Below are positions 55,872-63,270 of a stretch of 64,000 nucleotides of DNA, piece by piece. Every line of letters begins with the position of its first letter. The first letter of the stretch is position 1. The notes beneath the pieces were generated by a model that made no database searches, was not told where the DNA came from, and saw nothing but the letters and a program-made list of their open reading frames with translations. The stretch covers positions 1 to 64,000 of the forward strand of contig CAVYRD010000008.1 in assembly GCA_963770865.1 (NCBI GenBank), read 5' to 3'. Source of the DNA: Miltoncostaea sp963770865. GTDB taxonomy: Bacteria; Actinomycetota; Thermoleophilia; Miltoncostaeales; Miltoncostaeaceae. The translations under genes were made by a program, and so were the position numbers.

Positions 55872-56792
55872 TCAGAACGTGGGTATCTGCAGGCTGCTCG
55901 CGCCGGCCATCCGGCGCAGGCGCGCGACGCGCTCCTCCATCGGAGGGTGGGTCGAGAACAGATTGGCCATCCCGCCGGCGCGGCCGCCGCGCGCGTTGGC
56001 GGCGCGGGCGTTCGCCGCGAGCGGGTTGACGATGAACAGCGGCGCGGCCGCCGGGTTGACCCGCATCGGGATCGCCTCGGCCCCGCGGTGGAGCGTCTCC
56101 AGGGCGTCGGCGAGCGGGTTCGGGTCGCCGATCAGCTCGGCTCCGGTCGCGTCCGCCACGTACTCGCGCTGGCGCGAGACGGCCATCTGGATGATCATCG
56201 CGGCGATCGGCGCGAGGATGATCGTCGCCAGCGTCCCGATGATGCCCAGCGGGTTCTCGTCGTCCCCGCCGAAGAACAACGAGAACTGCAGGAAGTTGGC
56301 GATCGCCGAGATCGCGCCGGCCACCATCGCGGCGATGCTCGCGATGAGGATGTCGCGGTTCTTGATGTGACCCATCTCGTGGGCGAGGACGCCCTCGAGC
56401 TCGCGCGGCCCCAGGGCGCGCTGGATGCCCGCCGTCACGGCGATGGCGGCGTGCTTGGGGTTGCGGCCCGTCGCGAACGCGTTGGGCTGCTCGGCCGGGG
56501 TGACGTACACCTTCGGCTTCGGCACGCCGGCGCGCTCGGCGAGGGTCGCGATCATGCGGTGCAGCTCCGGCTCCTCGGCCGGGCTCACCTCGACGGCGCG
56601 GCTCATCTTCAGGGCCATCGAGCCGCTGAACCAGTACATCGCGAAGTTGAAGACGATCGCGATGACCGCGAACAGGATGATGCCGCTCGCGCCACCGATC
56701 AGGAAGCCGATGGCCAGGAGCAGGCCGGTGAGCGCGGCGACGAGCAGGAAGGTCTTGAAGTTGTTGCCCGCCTTGTATGAGGCGAGGTTCAT
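55872..56792 (-). CDS. htpX: Protease HtpX homologue (M48 family)
   Basis: A 306-residue membrane zinc protease. Two N-terminal helices (FLLVAALTGLLLAIGFLIGG and the next) precede the catalytic motif LAHEMGHIKNRD; two more helices follow, and the third zinc ligand glutamate is in VSRQREYVADATGAELIGD. It degrades damaged membrane proteins. ATG 56792 after AAGGAGA. Confidence 0.93.
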   Translation of the reverse strand: MNLASYKAGNNFKTFLLVAALTGLLLAIGFLIGGASGIILFAVIAIVFNFAMYWFSGSMALKMSRAVEVSPAEEPELHRMIATLAERAGVPKPKVYVTPAEQPNAFATGRNPKHAAIAVTAGIQRALGPRELEGVLAHEMGHIKNRDILIASIAAMVAGAISAIANFLQFSLFFGGDDENPLGIIGTLATIILAPIAAMIIQMAVSRQREYVADATGAELIGDPNPLADALETLHRGAEAIPMRVNPAAAPLFIVNPLAANARAANARGGRAGGMANLFSTHPPMEERVARLRRMAGASSLQIPTF

Positions 56793-56921
56793 CGTCTCTC
56801 CTTGGGTGCGACCGGTCGGTCCTCTCCGATCCGACTCGGAGAACCCAGTATAGGAGGGGGATCCAGCGCGATCCGCACCCTCCCGTTGACAGAGGGTTAA
56901 GGCGGTGCGGGCCCGCAGGGC

Positions 56922-56927
56922 TACGCT
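56922..56927 (+). promoter_or_regulatory. -10 box of a leaderless promoter
   Basis: TACGCT lies 7 bases before GTG 56935. A TTGACA further upstream (56886-56891) is too far away to pair with it. Confidence 0.45.
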
Positions 56928-56934
56928 GGGGCGC

Positions 56935-57507
56935 GTGCGCGTCGCGGCCATCATCGCCCTCGTCCTGCTCACGGCCGGGTGCGGGCTCGGGCCGCTCGAC
57001 GCCACCCAGTCGGGCGGCGACCGTGTCCGCCCGGTGGCGCTCCTGGGCGTGCTGCCGAGCCCGGGCGACCTGCGCGGGCCGGACGCCGCGGCCGCCGGCG
57101 CCGACGACCTGCAGCTCGCCTGGACCGGGGTCGCCGACCCCGCGCTCGCCGACCGCATCACCCAGCTCGCGCCCTCGGCCGCCGCGGTCCGCACCTGGGC
57201 CGACCCGCGCGGCGGCGAGATGGTCGCCACCGTCAGCGTCTGGGACTCGCACCTCACCGCCACCCAGATCGGCGCCGACCTTGCCACGCGCCTGACCGAC
57301 GCCGGGGGGTCGGCGTGGACGCCCCCCGAGGTGCGCGGGGCGCGGGGGGCGCGGCTGGTGCAGGACGGGCGGCGCGAGGTGCGGCTCGGCTACTCGATCG
57401 GCCCGAACGCGCTCTATGTCAGGGGAACCGGGTCGGTCGGCGACGCCACGCTGATCAAGACGATGAACCGCCTGATCGAGGCCCTTCCGGGGCAGCTCGA
57501 GAAATGA
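56935..57507 (+). CDS. Putative lipoprotein of unknown function
   Basis: About 190 residues. A short signal sequence (VRVAAIIALVLLTAGC) ends in the lipobox LTAGC, so it is probably attached to the outer face of the membrane. The mature part is beta/alpha-like (MVATVSVWDSHLTATQIGAD, REVRLGYSIGPNALYVRGTG, IKTMNRLIEALPGQLEK) and unrecognised. I prefer GTG 56935 over GTG 56905 because it sits directly behind a -10 box. Confidence 0.7.
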   Translation: MRVAAIIALVLLTAGCGLGPLDATQSGGDRVRPVALLGVLPSPGDLRGPDAAAAGADDLQLAWTGVADPALADRITQLAPSAAAVRTWADPRGGEMVATVSVWDSHLTATQIGADLATRLTDAGGSAWTPPEVRGARGARLVQDGRREVRLGYSIGPNALYVRGTGSVGDATLIKTMNRLIEALPGQLEK

Positions 57508-57518
57508 GGCCGGAGGCG

Positions 57519-57544
57519 GCCGGCCCGCCTTCGGCGGTGCCGGC
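57519..57544. terminator. Bidirectional hairpin between convergent genes
   Basis: GCCGGCCCGCC and GGCGG-T-GCCGGC pair with a 3-base loop and one bulged base. It lies between the lipoprotein stop and the stop of the ABC permease gene. Confidence 0.65.
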
Positions 57545-57561
57545 TCGCGCGCCGTCCGCGA

Positions 57562-58356
57562 TCAGGGCGTCAGGTCGCGGTGGCCCATCCGCGCCACCGC
57601 GACGGCCGTCGTGACCAGGGCGAGGCCGCCGAGCGCGAGGGCGTCCTCCGGGCCCAGCGTCCCGCGGCCGAGGATCCCCGGCGGGTCGAGGTAGTGGAAG
57701 ATCGACAGCGGCCCGAGGGGCTCGGCGATCGACCAGACCTGCGCGAGGTAGTCGACTGCGTAGGAGATGAGAAGGAAGCCCGCGGCCCAGCCGATCGCGC
57801 GGCCGCCCGTGCGCACCAGCGACGACACGAGGAGGGCGACGCCGCCGACGGCGAGGAAGCAGAGGAACCCGGCGAGCCCGGCCAGCGCCAGGGGGCCGGG
57901 GTCCACCGGCGACAGGTCGGCCACGGCGACCGACGCCGCGAGGCCGCCCGCGAAGCCGCCCGCCTCGACGATCGCGAGCCCGGTGGCCATCGCAAACGCG
58001 TGGGCGGCCAGCCAGCGCGTGGGCGGGATCGGGCGCGCCAGCACCAGCTCGGCGGTGCCGTCCTCGGCCTCGCGCGCCGGGGCGGCGGCCATCGAGATCG
58101 CGACGGCCGCCTGGATCGCCAGCGCGACCGGGTGCAGGTAGCCGGAGCCGGCGTAGCCCGTGGGGCTGGCGATGTCGGCGCTGCCCGCCAGCGCTCTCAG
58201 CGCGGGCGGAAGGGCATCGACCAGGCTGCGGATCGCGTTCTGGTTGACGCTCGCGTACGAGAGCCCGACCACCAGCTCGAACAGCGCGAAGCCGACGGCG
58301 AGTAGCGCGATGCGAACCCGCGAGCGCTCGAGCGCGAGCCCGTAGATCGTCCTCAC
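57562..58356 (-). CDS. ABC-2 type transporter permease
   Basis: A 264-residue membrane protein with six hydrophobic segments and a layout typical of ABC-2 exporters (PAREAEDGTAELVLARPIPP between helices 2 and 3, a common motif of these permeases). GTG 58356 overlaps the ATPase stop (GTGA). Substrate unknown. Confidence 0.85.
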   Translation of the reverse strand: MRTIYGLALERSRVRIALLAVGFALFELVVGLSYASVNQNAIRSLVDALPPALRALAGSADIASPTGYAGSGYLHPVALAIQAAVAISMAAAPAREAEDGTAELVLARPIPPTRWLAAHAFAMATGLAIVEAGGFAGGLAASVAVADLSPVDPGPLALAGLAGFLCFLAVGGVALLVSSLVRTGGRAIGWAAGFLLISYAVDYLAQVWSIAEPLGPLSIFHYLDPPGILGRGTLGPEDALALGGLALVTTAVAVARMGHRDLTP

Positions 58357-59240
58357 GCGGCGTAGAGGTCGCGGAAGGCGTCCTCAAGGCCCGGGCGCTC
58401 GATGGCCACATCGGCCACGGGCAGGCGCGAGAGCGCCGCGAGCAGCGGGGCGGGGTCGCCCGACAGGGAGAAGCGGTGCCGGGCGCCGTTGACCTCCACG
58501 GGCCCGACGCCCGCGCCGGCGTAGCGCGCCGGGTCGACCGGCTCGGAGAACGCGACCTCCACGTGGCGCGTGCGGGCGCCGCCTAGCTCGCCGAGCGCGC
58601 CGGTGAACAGGAGCCGCCCGGCGCGGATCATGGCCACCCGGTCGCACAGCTCCTCCACCTCGGCCAGCACGTGGCTCGAGAAGAAGATCGTGCGGCCCGC
58701 GCGCGAGCGGCCCGCGAGCCACTCGAGCAGGCGCGACTGGATCACCGGGTCGAGGCCGCCGGTGGGCTCGTCGAGGATCGCGAGCGGCGGGTCGTGCTGC
58801 AGCGCGGCGACCAGCCCGAGCTTCTGCTTCATGCCGCGCGAGTAGGAGCGCACGCGCCGGCCGAGCGCCGCGTCGTCCAGCTCCAGCGCGCGGCAGAGAT
58901 CCTCGCGCAGGGCGGGCGGGCGCGGATGGAGGCGGGCGAGGGCGTCGAGCGTGCGCCGCCCGGTCAGGCCGGCGTAGAGGCCGAGCTCTCCCGGCAGGTA
59001 GCCGATCTGCGCCAGCGCGGCCATGCGGTCGGCGTGGACGTCGTGGCCCATCACCGACACGTCGCCCGAGTCGGCGCGGATCAGGCCGAGCGCCAGGCGG
59101 ATGAAGGTGGTCTTGCCCGCGCCGTTCGGGCCGAGGAAGCCGAAGCACTCCCCTCGCTCGACGATCAGGTTGACCCCGTTGACGCCGGCCGACGGGCCGT
59201 ACATCCTTCGGATCGCCGAGGCCTCGATGGCGTGGTCCAC
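58353..59240 (-). CDS. ABC transporter ATP-binding protein (exporter type)
   Basis: A 295-residue ATPase: Walker A GPNGAGKTTFIRLALGLI, signature SYSRGMKQKLGLVAALQ, Walker B LAILDEPTGGLDP, H-loop SSHVLAEVEEL. The C-terminal extension with a beta-like region is typical for drug, bacteriocin or lipid exporters of the DrrA/CcmA type. GTG 59240; divergent from the gene at 59265 with 24 bases between. Confidence 0.92.
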   Translation of the reverse strand: MDHAIEASAIRRMYGPSAGVNGVNLIVERGECFGFLGPNGAGKTTFIRLALGLIRADSGDVSVMGHDVHADRMAALAQIGYLPGELGLYAGLTGRRTLDALARLHPRPPALREDLCRALELDDAALGRRVRSYSRGMKQKLGLVAALQHDPPLAILDEPTGGLDPVIQSRLLEWLAGRSRAGRTIFFSSHVLAEVEELCDRVAMIRAGRLLFTGALGELGGARTRHVEVAFSEPVDPARYAGAGVGPVEVNGARHRFSLSGDPAPLLAALSRLPVADVAIERPGLEDAFRDLYAA

Positions 59241-59264
59241 TTCGAAGGAGGGTACCGGAGCCCC

Positions 59265-59891
59265 ATGCGCGTCAGCCGCTCAGCCGCCCACGACTGGGGC
59301 GTCTCCTGGACCGCCCCCGAGCCCGCCTACATGCAGCGCGGCTCGCACGCGCTCGCCACCGCCGACGGCGTGTGGCTGGTCGATCCGGTTGACGGCGAGG
59401 GCCTGGACGAGCTGATCGCCCCGCTCGGGCCGGTGCGCGGCGTCCTCCAGCTGCTCGACCGCCACGCCCGCGACGGCGCGGCGCTGGCCGCGCGCCACGG
59501 CGTGCCGCTCCTCGCGGTGCCGTTCGCGGAGGTCCAGGGGACGCCGTTCGAGGCCGTGCCGGTCGTCCGGCGGCGCTGGTGGCGCGAGACGGCGCTCTGG
59601 TGGCCCGAGCATCGCGTCCTGGTGGTCCCCGAGGCTCTCGGCACGGCGCCGTACTACCTGGCGCCGGGCGCCCTGGTCGGCATCCACCCGATGCTGCGGA
59701 TGCTGCCGCCGCGGGTGCTCGGCGGATTCGCGCCCCTCCATCTGCTGCCGGGCCACGGGCCGCCGGTGTCGGGCCCCGAGGTGGCGGGCGCGGTGAGCGC
59801 GGCGCTGGAGCACAGCCGGCGCGACATCCCGGGCGTCGTGCGCCGGATGGTCGCGCGGGCGGGGCCGCCGCTAGCGCCCCCTGCCCGCTAG
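59265..59891 (+). CDS. Degenerate metallo-beta-lactamase-fold protein
   Basis: A 208-residue protein. WLVDPVDGEGLDELIAPLGP, LQLLDRHARDGAALAARHGV, VLVVPEALGTAPYYLAP and LHLLPGHGPPV follow the order of a metallo-beta-lactamase fold. The zinc motif HxHxDH is reduced to DRHARD, so a normal di-metal site is unlikely. The ATG at 59265 has GGAG four bases upstream. Its stop shares CTAG (59888-59891) with the convergent small gene. Role unknown. Confidence 0.7.
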   Translation: MRVSRSAAHDWGVSWTAPEPAYMQRGSHALATADGVWLVDPVDGEGLDELIAPLGPVRGVLQLLDRHARDGAALAARHGVPLLAVPFAEVQGTPFEAVPVVRRRWWRETALWWPEHRVLVVPEALGTAPYYLAPGALVGIHPMLRMLPPRVLGGFAPLHLLPGHGPPVSGPEVAGAVSAALEHSRRDIPGVVRRMVARAGPPLAPPAR

Positions 59892-60103
59892 TGGACCCGC
59901 CCTCCGCCGGGCTCGGCCGTGCGCCAGCCCAGCGAGGTGATCGCCTGCACCGGAACCGCGAGCACCCGGCAGGGCTCCCAGCCCGCGCAGACCTCGGCCA
60001 GGGCGAGCTCGGGCGAGTCGGCCCACACGTCGGCGACGGGCCAGAGGGCGCCGGGGGCGTCGTCCGCGCCGGCGTCGGTGATGAAGATGCGGTACTCGGT
60101 CAT
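59888..60103 (-). CDS. Small protein of unknown function
   Basis: A 71-residue protein: EYRIFITDAGADDAPGALWP, VADVWADSPELALAEVCAGW, CRVLAVPVQAITSLGWRT. It has mixed strands and helices and two cysteines. ATG 60103 is preceded by GTGGAGAGC. The much longer upstream frame crosses the promoter of the peroxidase gene and is not used. Unrecognised. Confidence 0.6.
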   Translation of the reverse strand: MTEYRIFITDAGADDAPGALWPVADVWADSPELALAEVCAGWEPCRVLAVPVQAITSLGWRTAEPGGGRVH

Positions 60104-60187
60104 GCTCTCCACGGGTATCGGCCGCGCGACGTCCGCGATGAGCCGGGTTCCCCGTGCCCATCCCGCGAAACACGATCCGTCCGGCCG

Positions 60188-60217
60188 TTGCCCGGGCGCG
60201 GCGCGCGGGCATACGGT
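60188..60217 (+). promoter_or_regulatory. Probable promoter of the DyP-type peroxidase gene
   Basis: TTGCCC (60188-60193) and TACGGT (60212-60217) are 18 bases apart, the same -35 and spacing as proposed for the atp operon. The leader would be about 38 bases and ends with GTGAGGAGAG before ATG 60262. Confidence 0.45.
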
Positions 60218-60261
60218 GGGGACCCGCTCCCGATCGTTTCCGCCAGTGAGGAGAGACTCAC

Positions 60262-61971
60262 ATGAGCCGCGCGATGACGGTGACGGCGTACCCCCACCGG
60301 GGCACGGACGAACGCTACCCGGTGCGCGAGGCCCCCGCCGCCCGTCCCACCTCGACACCGCCGGCCGACGACGCCCACCCCGCCGTTCCCAACGAGCCGG
60401 TCCTGAACCTGGAGGACATCCAGGGCAACATCATCCCGGGCTTCAACAAGCCCGCTCAGGCGCTCCTGTTCGTGCGCTTCACCGACCCCGCCTCGGCGCG
60501 CGCCTGGATCGCCGGCCTGGTGCCGCTGATCGCCACGGCCGAGGAGGTGGTCGGCTTCGCCGGCCTCTTCAAGTCGATGCGCGACCGCCGCGGCTACAAC
60601 GCGCTGCGCGCGTCGTGGCTCAACATCGCCTTCGCCCACCGCGGCCTGCGGATGCTCACGCCGGACGCCGACGCGTTCACCGATCCGGCGTTCCGCGCGG
60701 GCATGGCCGCCCGCTCCGGGGGCCTCGGCGACCCCGTGAACGGCGAGGGCAGCCCGGCCACGTGGCGCGTCGGCGGCCCGGGCACCGAGCCGGACGCGGT
60801 CGTGATCGTCGCGGCCGACCTGGCCACCGACCTCGAGGCCGAGATCGCCCGCGTGATGCAGATGATGAGCGACAGCGAGGGCGTGGTCCTGGTCGCCATG
60901 GAGCGCGGCGCGGTGCTCGGCGGCGAGATGAAGGGTCACGAGCACTTCGGCTTCCTCGACGGCGTCTCGCAGCCCGGCCTGCGCGGTCGCAAGTCCGCCA
61001 ACCCGCGCGACGTGCTGACCGTGCGCCAGACCCCGGGCAAGCGCGACGAGCAGGGCAAGCCCGGCCAGGACCTGCTGTGGCCGGGCGAGTTCGTGTTCGG
61101 CTACCCGGGCCAGGACGCCGAGGCCGACGACATCTCCGAGCCGGGCCCGGTGTCGAGCGCCGGCCCGGGCTGGGCCGACGACGGCGCCTACCTCGTGTTC
61201 CGCCGCCTGCGCCAGGACGTCCACGGCTTCCACAGCTTCCTGCGCTCGGAGGCCGCCCGCCTCGACGTTGACCCCGAGCTGCTCGGCGCCAAGCTGGTGG
61301 GGCGCTGGCGCAGCGGCGCGCCGGTCGAGCGCGCCACCACGTCCGACATCCCGGCCCTCGGAGGCGACGAGGGCGCGAACAACAACTTCGAGTTCGAGGA
61401 CGACGCCGACCAGATCCACTCCTCGGAGGTGACCACCGACGCCGACGCGGTGGACGAGACCTTCCCGGTCGCGATGGCCGACGCCGACGGCGCGGTCTGC
61501 CCGCTCGGCGCGCACATCCGCAAGGCGTACCCGCGCGACGACACCTCGCGGTCGATCCCCGTGCAGCCCCCGATCGGCGAGGTCAGCACGCAGACGCACC
61601 GCCTGCTGAGGCGGGGCATCCCGTTCGGCCCGCAGTCGCCGAGCACGATCGCGGCGCCCGTCGCCGACGGCGCCGACCGCGGGCTGCTGTTCCTCGCCTA
61701 CCAGACGTCGATCGTCGACCAGTTCGAGTTCGTGACCAAGGTCTGGGTGAACAACCCCGACTTCAAGGAGGTCGGCGCGGGCGGGGTCGACATCGTGATC
61801 GGCCAGGACCACGAGGGCGACGGCGTGCGCCGCTGCCCGGTGACGCTGCCCGGCCCCGGCGGGCCGGTCAACGCCGAGGTCGTGGCCCGCCGCCACTGGG
61901 TCCTGCCGTCCGGCGGCGAGTACATGTTCGCGCCGTCGATCTCGGCGCTGGAGATGCTGGCCTCGGGCTGA
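60262..61971 (+). CDS. DyP-type heme peroxidase (large form)
   Basis: A 569-residue peroxidase. The distal-side motif GFLDGVSQPGLRG carries the catalytic aspartate; the proximal heme histidine is in CPLGAHIRKAYPRDD, and the C-terminal segment keeps LLFLAYQTSIVDQFEFV. The length and inserted loops fit the larger C/D classes that resemble fungal enzymes and oxidise dyes, phenols or lignin-like compounds. No signal peptide or Tat motif, so it is probably cytoplasmic or in a nanocompartment; no encapsulin gene is nearby. Confidence 0.92.
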   Translation: MSRAMTVTAYPHRGTDERYPVREAPAARPTSTPPADDAHPAVPNEPVLNLEDIQGNIIPGFNKPAQALLFVRFTDPASARAWIAGLVPLIATAEEVVGFAGLFKSMRDRRGYNALRASWLNIAFAHRGLRMLTPDADAFTDPAFRAGMAARSGGLGDPVNGEGSPATWRVGGPGTEPDAVVIVAADLATDLEAEIARVMQMMSDSEGVVLVAMERGAVLGGEMKGHEHFGFLDGVSQPGLRGRKSANPRDVLTVRQTPGKRDEQGKPGQDLLWPGEFVFGYPGQDAEADDISEPGPVSSAGPGWADDGAYLVFRRLRQDVHGFHSFLRSEAARLDVDPELLGAKLVGRWRSGAPVERATTSDIPALGGDEGANNNFEFEDDADQIHSSEVTTDADAVDETFPVAMADADGAVCPLGAHIRKAYPRDDTSRSIPVQPPIGEVSTQTHRLLRRGIPFGPQSPSTIAAPVADGADRGLLFLAYQTSIVDQFEFVTKVWVNNPDFKEVGAGGVDIVIGQDHEGDGVRRCPVTLPGPGGPVNAEVVARRHWVLPSGGEYMFAPSISALEMLASG

Positions 61972-62001
61972 GCGGCGCCGCAGGCCGCCTCCCGGTCCCG
62001 A

Positions 62002-63252
62002 CTAGGGGAGGCGACCCGCCCGCTCGGTCTCGTGGCGCAGCCAGGCGGCGTGCTCGGGCCCGAGCTGCCCCGGCTCCAGCCGCCAGGACCAGTTGCCCTC
62101 CGCCGTACCCGGGGTGTTGAGGCGGGCGCCCGAGCCGAGCCCGAGCAGGTCCTGCGCCGTCACGATGGCGAGGCCGGCGCGGGAGGCCAGGGCCAGGCGC
62201 ACCAGCATCCGGTGCGGCGGCTCGTCGTGGATGCCGTGGGCGGCGGCCGACGCGGCGGCCTCGGCGCGGCCCTCGTCGGAGGCCGACGCCCACCACCCCG
62301 CGGCCGTGTCGTTGTCGTGGGTGCCGACGTAGACGACGCAACGCTCGGGGTGGTTCTCGGGCCGGTGGCCGTTGTCCCGGTCGCCCGGGAAGGCGAACTG
62401 GAGCACGCGCATGCCGGGGAGGCCGAGGCGCTCCATCAGGGCGTGGACCTCGGGCGTGATGATGCCGAGGTCCTCCGCCACCAGCGACAGCGGGCCGAGC
62501 GCGGCGCGGGCCGCGGCGATGATGCGCCCGTGGGGGCCGGGCAGCCAGGTCCCCTCGCGGGCGGTGGGCGCGCCGCGCGGCACGGCCCACCACGACTCGA
62601 AGGCGCGGAAGTGGTCGATGCGGGCGCAGTCGTGGAGGTCGGCCGAGCGGGCGATGCGGGCGATCCACCAGCGGTCGCCGTCGGCGGCCATGGCGTCCCA
62701 GTCGTAGGTGGGGTTGCCCCAGAGCTGGCCGTCGTCGGTGAAGGCGTCGGGCGGCACGCCGGCGACGACGTCGTCGCGGAAGAGCGAAGGGTGGGCGCGC
62801 ACGTCGGCCGCGCCGGGCGCGACGTAGAACGGGATGTCGCCCATGATCAGCACCCCGCGGTCGGCCGCGTATGCGTGCAGGGCGCCCCATTCGCGGTCGA
62901 AGCGCACCTGGTCGTCGGCCGCGCCCGGGCCCGCGAGGCGCGCCCAGTCCTCCAGCCAGTAGGCCGCGCGATCGTGCAGGTCGGCGCGCTCGGCGGCCGA
63001 GACCGGCGCATCGGGCCGCTCCAGGAGCCCGGCCCAGCCCGCGAACGCCGACGGGCTGGCGTAGGGCGAGCCCGACGCGTCGGGCGGCGTGAGGGGCAGC
63101 ACCTGCCACCAGGACTGGCCCGCCGCGGCCAGCCAGTTGACGAAGGCGAAGGCCTCCGGCCCCAGGCGGCCCCCGGGCAGTGAGGAGGCGTGGAGGAGCA
63201 CTCCCGCGCGGCGCTCGGCCGTGGGGTCCTCATGTTCGCTGCGCGACACCAC
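62002..63252 (-). CDS. malQ: 4-alpha-glucanotransferase
   Basis: A 416-residue GH77 amylomaltase that transfers glucan chains between maltodextrins. GVLLHASSLPGGRLGPEAFA and WWQVLPLTPPDASGSPYASP start the barrel. The nucleophile is in RIDHFRAFESWW, the acid/base glutamate in VAEDLGIITPEV, and the third acid in YVGTHDNDTAAGWW. GTG 63252 lies 6 bases behind TAGCCT (leaderless). Divergent from glgE, a functionally related gene. Slightly short for the family but complete in its motifs. Confidence 0.93.
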   Translation of the reverse strand: MVSRSEHEDPTAERRAGVLLHASSLPGGRLGPEAFAFVNWLAAAGQSWWQVLPLTPPDASGSPYASPSAFAGWAGLLERPDAPVSAAERADLHDRAAYWLEDWARLAGPGAADDQVRFDREWGALHAYAADRGVLIMGDIPFYVAPGAADVRAHPSLFRDDVVAGVPPDAFTDDGQLWGNPTYDWDAMAADGDRWWIARIARSADLHDCARIDHFRAFESWWAVPRGAPTAREGTWLPGPHGRIIAAARAALGPLSLVAEDLGIITPEVHALMERLGLPGMRVLQFAFPGDRDNGHRPENHPERCVVYVGTHDNDTAAGWWASASDEGRAEAAASAAAHGIHDEPPHRMLVRLALASRAGLAIVTAQDLLGLGSGARLNTPGTAEGNWSWRLEPGQLGPEHAAWLRHETERAGRLP

Positions 63253-63258
63253 CGGGAA

Positions 63259-63268
63259 AGGCTACGCT
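63259..63268. promoter_or_regulatory. Overlapping divergent -10 boxes of malQ and glgE
   Basis: AGGCTACGCT contains TAGCCT on the minus strand (63264-63259) for malQ and TACGCT on the plus strand (63263-63268) for glgE. The boxes share two base pairs, so the two promoters should exclude each other. Confidence 0.5.
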
Positions 63269-63270
63269 CA

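Noticed and set aside
56886..56927. TTGACA as -35 for the lipoprotein gene
   Set aside because: The distance to TACGCT is 30 bases, too long for a normal promoter; the leaderless reading needs no such -35.
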